Below are positions 12,367-24,410 of a DNA stretch of 64,000 nucleotides, piece after piece. The stretch is taken from contig NC_089264.1 in assembly GCF_963930625.1 (NCBI RefSeq), positions 4,464,001-4,528,000 of the forward strand, in the 5' to 3' direction. The DNA is from Muntiacus reevesi (taxonomy: Eukaryota > Chordata > Mammalia > Artiodactyla > Cervidae). Within the stretch, counting starts at the first letter, position 1, and each line of letters opens with the position of its first letter. The notes beneath the pieces were generated by a model that was given only the letters and a program-made list of their open reading frames with translations, had not been told where the DNA came from and did no database searches. Made by a program: the position numbers and the translations under genes.

Positions 12367-13685
12367 ATTTCAGCTCCCCTTTACGGATCCCAACCTTGTT
12401 ATGGTGAAGGGGCTTTCCTAACTCAGTGAAACTATGAGCCATGCTGTGTGTCCCAGTGGAGGGTTCTGATAAAATGTGGCCCACTGAAGGAGGAAATGGC
12501 AAACCATTCCAGTATTCTTGCCAGGAGAATCCCATGAACAGTATGAAAAGGCAAAAAGATATGACACCAGATGAGCCCCCCATGTTGGAAGGTGTCCAAT
12601 ATGCTACTGGGGAAGAGCAGAGGGCAATTACTAATAGCTTCAGAAAGAATGAAGTGGATGGGCCAAAGCAGAAATGACTCTCAGTTGTGGATTTGTCTGG
12701 TGATGAAAGTAAAGTCTGCTGCTCTAAAAAATAATATTTCATAGGAATCTGGAATGTTAGATCTATGAATCAAGGTAAACTGGAAGTGATCAAACTGGAG
12801 ACAGCAAGAATAAATATCATCTTAGGAGTCAGTGAAGTAAAATGGACAGGAATTAGCATACTTAACTCAGATGACCATTACATCTATTACTGTTGCCAAG
12901 AATCCCTTAGAAGAAATGGAGTAGCCTTCATTTTTCAGACACAACAAAGTCCAAAATACAGTACTTGGGTGCAAACTCAAAAATGACAGAATGATCTTAG
13001 TTCATTCCCAAGGCAAACCATTCAAGACCACAGTAATCCAAGTCTATGACCCAACCACTGGTGCTGAAGAAACTGAAGTTGAGCAGTTCTATGAAGATTT
13101 ACAACACCTTCTAGAACACCAAAAAAGATGACCTTTCCATATAGGGTATAAGAATGAAAAAGCAGAAAGTCAAGAAACACTTGAAATAAGAGGCAGATTT
13201 GTCCTTGGAGTACAAAATGGAGCAGGGCAAAGGCTAACAGAGTTTTGTCAAAAGAACACACTGGTCATAGCAAACATCCTTTTTCAACAGCACAAGAGAT
13301 GACTCCATACATAGACATCATCAGTTGGTCAATACCAAATTCAGATTAATTATATTCTTTGCAGCTGAAGATAGAGAATTTATATACAGTCAGCAAAACC
13401 AAAACCTAGAGCTCATTGTGACTCAGAGCATGAGCCCTTTGTTGCAAAATTCAGGCTTAAATTGAAGGAAGTAGGGAAAACCACTAGGCCATTCAGATAT
13501 GACCTAAACCAACTCCTTATGATTATAAAATGGAGGTGAGAAATAGATCCAAGGGATTGGATCTGGTAGACAGAGTGCCTGAAGAAGTATGAATGGGGGT
13601 TCACAATGTTGTACAGGAGGCACTGACTAAACCATTCCAAAGAAAAAGAAAAGCAAGTAGGCAAAGTAGTCTGAGGATGATTCCC
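12367..13685 (+). mobile_element. BovB 5' half: 5'UTR and endonuclease region, no RT
   Basis: It begins with the BovB leader ('aactatgagccatgctgtg', 'aatcccatgaacagtatgaa') and runs through the start of the polyprotein. A frame at 12765-12986 begins MNQGKLEV and includes the 'DDHYIYY' endonuclease segment. Later blocks match the rest of the endonuclease and the linker, with frameshifts. It stops near 13685, before any RT motif, where L1 ORF1 sequence resumes. A LINE with its 5' end but no 3' end implies a later deletion. Confidence 0.85.
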
Positions 13686-14751
13686 AAATCAAGGGAGAAA
13701 GGGAATACTTTCATGCAACTCCCTTCTAGCCTGCAAAGTTTCTGCAGAGAAATCAGTTGATAGTCCTATGGAGGTATCCTTATAACTGACTCTTTCTCTT
13801 TCTACCTTTAGAACCCTCTCTTTATCTTTCACCTTTGCCATTTTACATATGATATTTCTTGGTATGGGTCTGTTTGGATTCATTTGTTTGGGACCCTCTG
13901 TGCTTCCTGTCCCTAAATATGTTCTTCCTTCTTTGGTCTGGGAAGTTTTTAGCCATAATTTCTTCAAATACATTTTGATCCCTTTCTCTCTTCATTGATA
14001 CCAATTTGGCTTTTATCTCAGTCGTTGAATTATCTATTTTTAATCAGTTCCTCTTCATAGTTTCTAGGTCCTTGTTATAGTGATCTGCATTTCTATTAAT
14101 AATCTTTCTTAAATCAATTAGCATTTTTATTACCTCCTTTTTGGACTCGGAGTCTAATAGACTGGTGATCTCTGTTTCATTATTTTCCTTTCAGGGGACT
14201 TTGCTTGCTCTCTTAGTTGGTAGCAGTTCCTCTACTTTTTAAATCTTACTTAACTTTCATAGGCTCTGTAAACTGAGGTGTGAGAGCAGTCTACTGTGGT
14301 CCTGAAGATGTGTTTTATGTGGAAGTATCCTTGCGTAGACTGTGTATGTCCAGTTTTTGGTACAAGGGATGGTTTTGGTTTGGATGCCAGACACGTCTTT
14401 CCTCTGGGCATGGTGGATGTTATCACCTTGTCAGGGGGTGTAGTTGGTGTTGTAGAATCTAGAGCCTGTGCAGGCTGTTAGACAGGATTTCCTTTCTCCT
14501 CAGTGACTGCCATTGCCCTGCTAGGCGCTTGGTCTACTCTCTAGTTGTTTGAGTAGAAGTCTTAAAGTTTGGGTTCAGTCAGGGACCATAAACTTTGAAT
14601 GTGTACCCTGCACCAAAGTATTTGCTTGCTGAAGCTAGCGAGGCCTTTGTGGTCACAGAGAACCTATGTACTGCCCATGCAGGCTTTTGATTCTGCTCAA
14701 AAGCAGGCCAGGCCAATGTTGTGTATTTCTCCATTGTGTCCATCCGCAATC

Positions 14752-15646
14752 TCAGTTCAGTTCATTTGCTCAGTCGTATCCAACTCTTTGTGACCCCATA
14801 GACTGCAGCATGCCAGGCTTCCCTGTCCATCACCAACTCCCAGATCTTACTCAAACTCATGTCCATTAGAGTCAGTGATGCCATCCAGCCATCTCATCCT
14901 CTGTCATCCCCTTCTCCTCCTGCCTTCAATCTTTCCCAGCATCAGGGTTCTTTTCCAATGAGTCAGTTCTTTCCATCAGGTGACCAAAGTATTGGAGTTT
15001 CAGTTTCGGCATCAGTCTTTCCAATGAATATTCAGGACTGATTTCCTTTAGGATGGACTGGTTGGACTTTCTTGCAGTCCAAGGAATTCTCAAAGTTCTC
15101 CAAAACCACAGTTCAAAAGCATCAATTCATTGGCACTCAGTTTTCTTTATAGTCCAACGCTCACATTCATACATGACAACTGGAAAAAACATAGTTTTGA
15201 CTAGACGGACCTTTGTTGGCAAAGTAATGTCTGCTTTTTAATATGCTGTCTAGGTTGGTCAAAGCTTTTCTTTCATAAGCTGCTGTCACCATCTGCAGTG
15301 ATTTTGGAGCCCCAAAAAATAAACTCTGTCACTGTTTCCACTGTTTCCCCATCTATTTGCCATGAAGTGATGGGACCAGATGCCATGATCTTAGTTTTCT
15401 TAATGTTCAGTTTTAAGCCAACTTTTTCACTCTCTTCTTTAACTTTCATCAAGAGGCTCTTTAATTCTTCACTTTCTGCCATAAGCATGGTATCATTTGC
15501 ATATCTGAGGTTACTAATATTTCTCCTGGTAATCTTGATTCCAGTTTGCGCTTCATCCAACCCAGCATTTCTCATGATGTACTCTGCATGTAAGTTAAAT
15601 AAGCAGGGTGACAACATACAGCCTGTACGTACTCCTTTCCCAACTT
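14752..15646 (-). mobile_element. BovB LINE 3' portion
   Basis: Minus-strand copy covering late RT to the 3' tail (the plus strand starts 'cagttcagttcatttgctca'). A 114-codon frame at 15273-15617 carries 'MLSPCLFNLHAEYIMRNAG' and then 'RYANDTMLMAESEE': the catalytic YADD is YAND, so the active site is lost. It splits the 5'UTR of the old L1. Confidence 0.92.
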
Positions 15647-16637
15647 GAGCAAGGCTATGTTGTGAAGTAGTCTAGGGCTGGGAATCAAGTCACTGCAGCT
15701 GCAGGGATCTGTGCTGCCCCTGTGGCCAATTTCTTCCCAGGACCTGTCTGCCCCAGATCCAGTGTGCACTGCAGAGTGGGTGGAGCTTAGGTGCTCTAGC
15801 TTGGAAACCTAACCCCTGCATACTCCTCAGTGGGCTGACAATAACTATCACCACTCCAACTGGACCATAGCCTAGACCTTCCAGGTTGTCTATGTGTAGT
15901 TAGAAGAATCCCCTCCCAGGACCTGGCTGCGTGAGATTGAGCACATAGCCACTGTGCACTCCTGAGGAGTTGTCCACATACATTCTGACAACATCCACAT
16001 TGCTACATCTGTCCTTTGCAGGTACAGACAATGGTCTCTGAGGTCCTGCCCAGGACACACTTCAGGCACCCCGGTCTATCCATGCACAGCTAAACAAAAT
16101 CTCTTTCCCTGTCTTGTGGTGTGGAATAAGCAGAGCTGAGGGTGTTTGCCCCTTTTGGTTGCAAAGTGTGGCACAGTAGAATCTACCAAAGTGAAGCTCT
16201 CTCTGCTCTGATTGGCAGCAAGCCATCGCATGTGCGCTTCTCGTGAGTAGAGTCTAGGCTTCCAGCACTTTTGTCTGTCCTAGAGGAATTTTCGGCAGCC
16301 AAGGGGGCCTGTCTCCTCCACCCAGAACCCCAGGACTGAGATGCGAAGACTGTGTTTCATCCTGCTTACTTCCCAGGGCAAGTGTGCACCCATGAGGAAC
16401 TTCTCTTCTTTATAGACCTCTCCCAGTGGTGCAGATCCTGGCCCAGTGCCTCTTTTTTTGACATCATACCTAGTTATATGGAAATCTTTCTTGCAGCTTT
16501 GGTTGGGTAGGAGTTCTTCTATCCATTTACAGTTAATTTCCTGTGAGAACTCTTCCACACGTAGATGTGTTTTTGATGTGTTTGTAGGGGGATATGAGTT
16601 CCACATCCTTCTACTCTGCCATCTTGATCCCCCTCTC

Positions 16638-17280
16638 TCAAGTTTTTATTTATCCATTTACTTGTAGATTGATGCTTAGATTAATTCCTATCTTTGCTAT
16701 TGTGGATAATGCTGCAGTGAACATGGAAGAGCAGATTTAACTTTGTGATACTGCTTTCATTTCTTTTTGACATATACTCAGAAAGGGTATATACAGCTGG
16801 ATCATATGGGAGTATTTTTAGTTTTCTGAGGAACCTCTATACTGTTCTCCATAATGGCTATACCAATTTTCATTTCCACCAACAGTGCACAAGGATTCAT
16901 TTTTCTCTGCATCTGTGTCAATAATTTTTTTAATTAATTTATTTTTAATCAAAGCAAAATTGCTTTACAGAATTTTGCTGTTTTATAAATACCATATTCT
17001 AACACATATATACAGAATCTAGAAAAATGGTACTGTGTTAATGATTTTCATCTTTTGTTTTTTGATATAAGCCATTTTACCAAGAGGTGATACCTCATTG
17101 TGGCTTTGATTTGCATTTCCCTGATAATAAGTGATTTAAGCATTTTTCATATACCTGTTGGCTATTTATATGTCTTCCTTTTAGAAATGTCTAATTGGGT
17201 TCTCTGCCCATTATTTAATTACCTGCTTAGACTATCTCTCTCTCTCTCTTTTTTTGGATATTGAATTGTTGCTAGCATTT
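16638..17280 (-). mobile_element. Older L1 ORF2 C-terminal fragment
   Basis: Minus-strand L1 ORF2 end, seen as antisense of the last ORF2 region: 'ctattgtggataatgctgc', 'ccataatggctataccaat', 'cctcattgtggctttgattt'. It ends in a CT-rich stretch near 17230. A separate small L1 insertion interrupts it. Its own RT region is absent. Confidence 0.75.
16929..17033 (-). mobile_element. Tiny 5'-inverted L1 insertion
   Basis: The left half is an L1 3'UTR end on the minus strand ('gcaaaattgctttacagaat'). The right half is L1 sequence on the plus strand ('ctaacacatatatacagaat', then 'ctagaaaaatggtac'). The block is flanked by TGTGTCAATAATTTT (16914-16928) and TGTGTTAATGATTTT (17034-17048), a TSD with two mismatches. 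This is the layout that twin priming gives. Confidence 0.75.
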
Positions 17281-17941
17281 ATGTGTGGATAGAAAAATGT
17301 ACCTGGGTATTGAGTAGCCATTGAAATATACATACAACTCATTCTATTCTAGTATGCTATTCTTACTTCAGAAGCTAGTTGGGTAAAACTACATTTTCCA
17401 TACTCCTTTGCATTTTGGATTCCAGTATGATTTGGGTTCTACCAACTGGATGGCCCTCTCTGAAATTAGAAAGTGAGGGTCAATTGAGGGTAATTCTGAC
17501 ACAAGGTATGATGTTTCAGTTTTAAGAAATATCTGGAAGCACCATATTTCCCATTGGGGCAGTTTCTTGATCTTGTATCATGTGTATGTTAGCTTCGTGA
17601 CTGCAGTAGTGGGGTTCCATTCTGGGGTCAGTAGATGAACAGGTGGCACCTTCACACTTGAACAAATGGCTTCCTGGTTTAAGGGACAGTGTTTCCTTTT
17701 GTGTCCTTGAAGATGTTCCTAAAAGCTCAACCTTGAACCTGTTTCTTAGTCTTTCTCAATGACTCTGTAGGTAATTTAATACCCTGTAGTAAATCCCTTC
17801 CTGCTTATGCTAGCTAGAGAAAACTTTTTCTACAGTGAAATCCAACCGGAAAAAAAATTTCTCAGGGAAAATCCTAAGAGAAAACAACTTAAGATTCATG
17901 AGTAGAGAACTTTACAAAAATGAAATGGAGTGGACAGAGAA
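17281..17941. other. Unassigned sequence, possibly an ancient repeat
   Basis: No gene seen. Blocks such as 'actacattttccatactcc' and 'gtaaatcccttcctgcttat' look like a decayed LTR or DNA-transposon consensus, but I cannot name it. Confidence 0.35.
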
Positions 17942-19306
17942 GTTCAATTCAGTTGCTCAGTCATGTCCTACTCCTTGCAACCCCATGGGCTGAAGCACAT
18001 CAGGCTTTGCTGTCCATCACCAACTCCCAGAGCTTACTCAAACTCATGTCCATCGAGTCAGTGATGCCATGCAACCATTTCATCCTCTGTCATCCCCTTC
18101 TACCACGTTCAATCTTTCCCAGCTATCCCAATCAGGGTCTTTTCCAATGAGTCAGTTCTTTGTATCAGGTGGCCAAAGTCTTGGAGTTTCAACTTCAGCA
18201 TCAGTCCTTCCAATGAATATTAAGGACTGATTTTCTTTAGCATTGACTGGTTGGATCACTTTGCAGTCCAAGGGACTCTCAAGAGTCTTCTCCAAAACCA
18301 CAGTTCAAAAGCATCAATTCTTCAGCACTCAGCTTTCTTTATAGTCCAACTCTCACATCCATACATGACTCCTGGAAAAACCATTGCTTTGACTAGACTG
18401 ACCTTTGTTGGCAAAGTAATGTCTTTGCTTTTTAATATGCTATCTAGGTTGGACATAGCTTTTCTTCCAAGGAGCAAGTGTCTATTAACTCCATGGCTGC
18501 AGTCACCATCTGCAGTGATTTTGGAGCCCAAGAAAATAAAATCTGTCACTGTTTCCATTGTTTCCCCATCTATTTGCCATGGAGTGATTGGACCGGATGC
18601 CATGATCTTAGTTTTTTGAATGTTGAGTTTTAAGCCAACTTTTCACTCTCCTGTTTCACTTTCATCAAGAGGCTCTTTAGTTCTTCTTCAGTTTCTACCC
18701 TAAGGGTGGTATCTTCTGCTTATTTGAGGTTATTGATATTTCTCCTGGTAATCTTGATTCCAGCTTGTGCTTCATCCAGCCTGGTATTTCACATGATATA
18801 CTCTGCATGTAAGTTAAATAAGCAGGGTGACAACATACATCCTTGACGTACTCCTTTCCCGATTTGGAACCAGTCTGTGGTTCCATGTCCAGTTCTAACT
18901 GTTGCTTCCTGACCTGCATACAGATTTCCCAGTAGGCAGGTCAGGTGGTCTGGTATTCCCATATCTTTAAGAATTTTCCACAGTTTGCTGTGATCCACAA
19001 GTCAAAGTCTTTGGCGTAGTCAATGTAGCAGAAGTAGATGTTTTTCTGCAACTCTCTTGCTTCTTTGATGATCCAGCGAATGTTGACAATTTGATCTCTG
19101 GTTCCTCTGCCTTTTCTAAAACCAGCTTGAACATCTTGGTTTACATACTGTTCAAGCCTGGCTTGGAGAATTTTGAGTATTACTTCGCTAGCGTGTGAGA
19201 TGAGTGCAATTGTGTGGTAGTTTGAACATTCTTTGCTGTTGCCTTCCTTTCAGATTGGAATGAAAACTGACCTTTTCCAGTCCTGTGGCCACTGCTGAGT
19301 TTTCTA
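17942..19306 (-). mobile_element. BovB LINE, 5'-truncated
   Basis: Antisense BovB from its 3' tail ('ttcaattcagttgctcagt') to the RT N-terminal region ('ccactgctgagttttctaaa'). Minus frames at 18322-18603 and 18789-18998 hold the 'MASGPITPWQIDGET' C-terminal region and the 'QIGKGVRQGCMLSPCLFNLH' RT region. The YADD site near 18715 is destroyed and the frames are discontinuous, so it is non-functional. Confidence 0.92.
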
Positions 19307-19704
19307 AAACAGATAAAAGGAAGGGAAAAAAATAGTGTAATGTCATGGAACGTGATTTAACAGCAGCAGATTTAACATAGGCAATGCTCTGAATGGTAAG
19401 AAAAATCCTTTTTCTATCATTGTTGTCAGAATGGGAAAACAGAGGGCATTTTTGCTTGTTTGTTTTTACTTTCTAGTGTTTCTAGTGAATATATGACAAG
19501 ACATGGCATAGGACTACACCACAGAAATCAAAGTAAAATCAGTTTGTGGAACTCTTCTTCTGGAGAAGAGAAAAAGTCTTGTCCATCAAGAGGAGGTTGG
19601 GGAGAGACAGACAGGCTCCAGGAGACTGCCTGCTCCACTCCTTACTTAGCTGTCTAGGGTCAGGGCAGTCTGCAGCTGTGGCAAACCCTGTCTCTCTCTC
19701 TCTC
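19307..19704. other. Intergenic sequence with (CT)n tract
   Basis: No gene seen. A (CT)n run lies at 19689-19707, directly before the T-rich tail of the next L1. Confidence 0.5.
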
Positions 19705-19706
19705 TC

Positions 19707-20130
19707 TTTTTTCCCCCCATTTATTTTTTATTAGTTGGAGGCTAATTACAATATTGTAGTGGTTTTTGTCATACACTGACATGAATCAGCCATGGATTTA
19801 CACGTATTCCCCATCCCGATACCCCCTCCCACCTCCCTCTCTACCTGATCCCTCTGGGTCTTCCCAGTGCACCAGCCCCGAGCACTTGTCTCATGCATCC
19901 AACCTGGGCTGGTGATCTGTTTCACTATAGATAATATACATGTATTGATGCTGTTTTCTCGAAACATCCCACCCTCGCCTTCTCCCGCAGAGTCCAAAAG
20001 TCTATTCTGTACATCTGTGTCTCTTTTTCTGTTTTGCATATAGGGTTATCATTACCATCTTTCTAAATTCCATATATATGTGTTAGTATACTGTATTGGT
20101 CTTTATCTTTCTGGCTTACTTCACTCTGAA
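19707..20130 (-). mobile_element. L1-BT-type 3' end, 5'-truncated
   Basis: Same segment as the copy at 8270: antisense 3'UTR with 'acatgaatcagccatggatt', the 'ccctcccacctccctctc' block and 'tctggcttacttcactctg' at its far end. The T-rich left edge marks the poly(A) tail. Confidence 0.88.
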
Positions 20131-21627
20131 TAGTGGGCTCTTGATACTCTCACTGCTGAATAGTCATTCACAAGAGCAGTTCACTCACATTTCTTTGGTC
20201 TGGGGCAAGTATGCACAACTAAAGATATACTGGTTTCTTATTGTCACTGTTTTCTGAAAAATTAAAAGATTATCACTACCACTTACTCTGCTTTAAGCAC
20301 AATAGAAACAATGCATAATTACATAGGTGTTAGCAACCTTGTGTATTTTCTTCATACTTTTCCATCATTTTGCCTCTCACAGCATTCCTTCTTCCTCTCC
20401 ATTGTTGTCTCCTTCAGGTTGCCATTATGTTCCTTAAAGTTTACTTGGGCTACTGTATATATTAATTAATAGACATGTTAAAAAAATATAGAAAAAAATT
20501 GGAAACTTTCCCTTCTGATCTTTACTATGAATCTTCTAATGATTTTATTTACCTGCTATTTTCATTTCATAGTAATGGCCACTGCATCTTTTGTATCTTC
20601 TAGAGAGGATTATAGATACCACGGTATTAATCCCTGCACTACCAAAATGTCTGTATATAACCTGCAATATCAAAAGCACATTACTGTAGTTACCACTTAC
20701 TAAGATGAAGTCAAATGGGACCATTACAAGTACTGGGAAATTTACCAATAATTATGATAACACATCTTCTACTGTTCCATATTTCCAGCATTTAGAATAA
20801 AGCCTAAACCAAAAAGATATTTCTTAATTGATATCCACAGACCTCCTCTCATAAAGATTCATTTAACTTCATGGTTTATCAGTTTGTATTTTTTATATCT
20901 TTACTTTTCCAGCCCTTATTGTCATCCTCAAAGTTGTAGAAATTATGATCTTATTGTGTTTTTCTTCTTCTAGAACATTTATTCAAATGCTTGATGGAAA
21001 TAACCCCAGACAGAACTGGTAGACTCTGCTATTAACATTACAGCATTTAGAAAAGTACTCATTTGCTCCTTTTGTTTTATATTTGTTAGACAACAAGAAT
21101 TCATGATTAAAACAGCCCAATGCTGGTTTATAAAGGAGGTCTTAATTAAGGAAACATCAAATTTTTAAAGTCTGATTACAATACATAGTCTGCATTTCTC
21201 TTGCCCACTTGTTTATTCTTCAAATTTCTGCTATATTAAAATAGAAATTGTCGGAAAGTCCCATTGTCCTACTTATTATTTTAGATAAATGAAACTAAAA
21301 TTAGTCTTTTAAATATGCCATTTCCAGAAACAACTCAAGAGCAGAGGGACAGCATAGCAGGTAGGTACTATATTTTGGTGAGTGACAATAAAATCAATTC
21401 TAATGTTTTCAATAATTCTTCAGGAAGAAGGATAATTCAAAAGTGTCATTTTACATAGATTAGTAAAAACTGCTATAGAAGTTTACAGATTTGAACAGAA
21501 TTGCTCAAAGGCATAAAGTACAAAAAAAAAAAAAATAAAGATTGTTAGAGAAAAAAGCCAAATCATGAACTATAACAACTGTGCCTTTTGAAATAATTAT
21601 GTGTTTTGCTTTTTGAAACTTCTACAT
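20131..21627. other. AT-rich intergenic sequence, no gene seen
   Basis: No frame of interest and no repeat I can name. There is an A13 tract near 21522-21534. The 67-codon minus frame at 20545-20748 has no recognisable match. Confidence 0.5.
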
Positions 21628-21642
21628 ATAAGTGCATGTGTG

Positions 21643-21923
21643 GGAGAAGGCGAGGGTGGGATGATTTGAGAGAATAACATTGAAACATGTGTATTACCAT
21701 ATGTGAAATAGATCGCCAGTCCGTTTGATGCATGAGACAGAGCGCTCAGGGCCAGTGCACTGAGATGCTCCTGAGAGATGGGATGGGGAGGGAGGTGGGT
21801 GGGGGGTTCAGGATGGGGGATAAATGTACACCCATGGCTGATTCATGTCAATGTATGGCAAAAACCACTAAAAATTGTAAAGTAATTAGCCTCCAACTAA
21901 AATAAATAAATAAATTAAAAAAA
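21643..21923 (+). mobile_element. L1-BT-type 3' end with 15-bp TSD
   Basis: Sense 3'UTR: 'gggagaaggcgagggtggga', 'ctgattcatgtcaatgtatg', then 'taattagcctccaactaaaa' and an (AAATA)n tail. ATAAGTGCATGTGTG (21628-21642) and ATAAGCACATGTGTG (21924-21938) flank it as a TSD with two mismatches. Confidence 0.92.
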
Positions 21924-21934
21924 ATAAGCACATG

Positions 21935-22150
21935 TGTGTATGTATATATTTGTGTATATATTATACATATATGTGTACACACATACATATACACATATAT
22001 ATGTATACACACATATATTTTAACAAATGTGTATTCATTTTAAAAATTTTTATTGAAAGATTAACAACGTATTAGTTTCAGATGTACAGTGAGGTGATTT
22101 AGTAATTTGTATATATACACATATATACATATATACACATATATGTATAT
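21935..22150. repeat. (TA)n/(TG)n/(CA)n microsatellites
   Basis: Two blocks (21935-22020 and 22109-22150) of alternating TA, TGTA and CACA repeats. They lie next to and inside an old L1 3' end and probably grew from A-rich tails. Confidence 0.85.
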
Positions 22151-22380
22151 TCCTGGAAAGGATTCTTTTTAGATTCTTTCCATTATAGGTTTTATAAGCT
22201 ATTGAATAGAGTTCTCTGTGCCATACAGTAGGTCCTTGTTTGTTATCTGTTTTATATATAGTAGTGTGTATATGTCAATCCTAATTTACACCTCCCTTTC
22301 TCCTCTCCACTTTGATAAACATATATTTCTTTTCTATGCCTGTGGATCTATTTTGTGAGTACATTCTTTGTGCTCATGGG
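22041..22380 (-). mobile_element. Old L1 3'UTR fragment
   Basis: Antisense L1 3' end: 'attagtttcagatgtacag', 'ctctgtgccatacagtaggt', 'ttatctgttttatatatagt'. A microsatellite interrupts it. Confidence 0.75.
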
Positions 22381-23295
22381 TAACCAAGCCACAGGCTTAC
22401 ATCAGTAAGTGCTCTGTTGTTCACTCTTCCTCTTTCTTTCTCTCTCTCGTGCACATGCACGCATACACAACCACACACTCAATCCCTTCTCCAAATACAC
22501 ACTCTGCCAATCATTTGGTCTCAATAACCATTTAGCCAATACTACTTGATCTTCAATGTCATCCTTGTAAGTTGGTCCTTTTTTTCTGTCAGGAAATATA
22601 ATATTTCATTTCAAAAGCTTTCTTAGACCTGAATCACTATGTGGATTAATGTTTTGAGGTTTTGTAGTTCTGTGTGCCTGCAAGTCATCTCATTCACTCC
22701 AAAAGTTAGATGTTCCTCAATAATTCTTTTCAAAACACCACCATATTCTATTTACTTGCACGTATAGTAAATTGCATGTTTTTTTTTCAGTGAATTTAAG
22801 CCACAGATGTGTACTTAGAACTTCATCCCCCCACCATCTTCATCCAGGTTGTTCTACCACTGCACCCAATGTTGCTTTCTTGCTCCTTCTTGCCCTGTTC
22901 GAGTCTTCTCAAAAATCTCTATGCAAATGTAGAAAGGGCTCTGAAAACAAACTGTGACATAATAATGTCTAAATGGGCATTAAACAAGTACTCTTCAAGA
23001 ATAATTTCTGATTATTTAGTGCACTTTTCAGCTGCTAGAAGAAACCAAGCAACACAACAACATGATTAGGCATAAATGGGATATTCTTTTAATAATTGCT
23101 CTTTTTAGAAGATAGATTTTACAGGAATTATCAGGTATCTTTTATAGGGAAAATCTTAAGTCTTCATGATAAACTAAAAAACTACTAGATATTTTCTCAG
23201 TGGAATGCTAGAGCCTCTGGGAGATGATCTGATTCCATAGAGGGCTCTGTACCCTTCAATGCCTTTGAATTATTTTATAACTCTCCAAATTGTAA
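22381..23295. other. Intergenic sequence, no gene seen
   Basis: No recognised gene or repeat. The frames at 22772-23069 show no known domain. Confidence 0.5.
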
Positions 23296-23526
23296 ATACC
23301 TGATAATCATACAGGGGTGGCCAAGGTTCCCGGTTGGGGGGCATCCACCATGGTGAGGCCCCTGAGCCGCTACACCAGCGCCCCTTCCTGGGCGCCACTG
23401 CCTCCTGCCCCTGAATGCTGCTCCTGCTCCTCTGCCTGCTGTTGCTTCTCCATCTCCAGATCAGACCACAGTGAGGGAAAGATGAGCAAGGAGACAGCGA
23501 CTTCTCTCAACAAGGTGCATTTGTGG
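23296..23526. other. Unidentified GC-rich block before an L1 5' end
   Basis: About 230 bases, much richer in G+C than both flanks. The plus strand has an ATG in a strong Kozak setting ('catccaccatggtgagg', ATG at 23351) opening a short frame, and another short frame near 23417 encodes a run of leucines (MLLLLLCLLLLLHLQ) like a membrane segment. It abuts the L1 5'UTR start. It could be a retrocopied first exon, a 5'-transduced flank or part of an unknown repeat. I do not recognise the source gene. Confidence 0.4.
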
Positions 23527-24410
23527 CATAAGATGGCGGAGTAGAAGGATGTGCACATGCTCATCCTTTCCTGTGAGAATTCCAAAACTACAACTCACTG
23601 CTGAACAACTGTCAACTGAAGAATGCTGGCTCCAACCACAAAAAGATACCTCACATCCAGGGGGAAAGCAGAAACCTCAGCAAGATGGTAGGAGGGGCAA
23701 AATCACATTTAGAATCAAACTCATTGCCCACCAGAGATGCTCAGAGGGCTCAAACAAACCTTGTGTACAACAGAACCAAGAGACCCCACAGAGACTGAGC
23801 CAGAACTGTCTTTGAGTGTATCCTGTGAAGGTACAGGCCAGCAGTGGCCTGCCACAGGCCCAGGGGCTCTGGATGCAGCATATCTGATATGGCATAAGCC
23901 CTCAGGGAGGACGTCGCCATTAACCCCACCATAGAGCCGCCAGAACTTACACAGGACTGGGGAAACAGACTCTTGGCACAAACAGAAGCTTGTGCACACC
24001 AGGACCCAGGGGAAATGAGCAGTGACCTCACAAGAGACAGACCCAGATTTGTCCATGGGTGTCCAGGAGTCTCTGGTGGAGGCGTGAGTCAATGGTTACC
24101 TGCTGCAGGGTCGAGGGCATTGAGTGTAGCAATGCATGCGTGGGACCTTTTGAAGATCAACATTACCTTCATTACCTCTGGCCATATTTTGGCCTCAGGT
24201 CAAACAACAGGAAGGGAACACAGCCCTGCTATCAACAGGAAATTGGATTAAAGATTTACTGAGCATGGCCCCACCCATCAGAACAACACCCAGGTTCCCC
24301 CTCAGTCAGTCTCTCCTATCTGGAAGCTTCCATGACTCTCTTTTCCTTCTCCATCAGAGGGCAGACAATGAAAAGCACAGTCAGAGAAAACTAAACAAAC
24401 TGATCAATGA
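23527..24410 (+). mobile_element. L1 5'UTR-like segment joined to BovB
   Basis: It starts with the L1-type leader 'cataagatggcggagtag', which includes a YY1-like AAGATGGCGG. It continues with 5'UTR blocks ('gggaaatgagcagtgacctc', 'ggtgtccaggagtctctggt', 'tctctcctatctggaagctt') that recur in the L1 leader at 61900-62350 in this window. No L1 ORF1 follows. The sequence passes straight into the BovB leader ('aactatgagccatgcc'). Confidence 0.65.

Larger units (their letters stand above)
5073..16637 (-). mobile_element. Old, nearly full-length L1, split by six insertions
   Basis: The minus strand reads 5'UTR, ORF1, ORF2 and 3'UTR of one L1 in the correct order. The 5' end at about 16632 reads 'gatcaagatggcagagtaga', the usual L1 start. 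5'UTR pieces lie at 15647-16637 and 14250-14749, ORF1-like sequence at 13686-14200, ORF2 pieces at 10215-12366, 8698-9411 and 8025-8261, and the end of ORF2 with the 3'UTR at 5073-5895. About 5.8 kb of L1 sequence remains. Interruptions are BovB at 5895, 12367 and 14752, an L1-BT 3' end at 8270, an L1 5' fragment at 9412 and a Bov-tA at 10828. The ORFs are heavily mutated. That this is one element is inferred from collinearity; the subfamily is not assigned. Confidence 0.75.
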
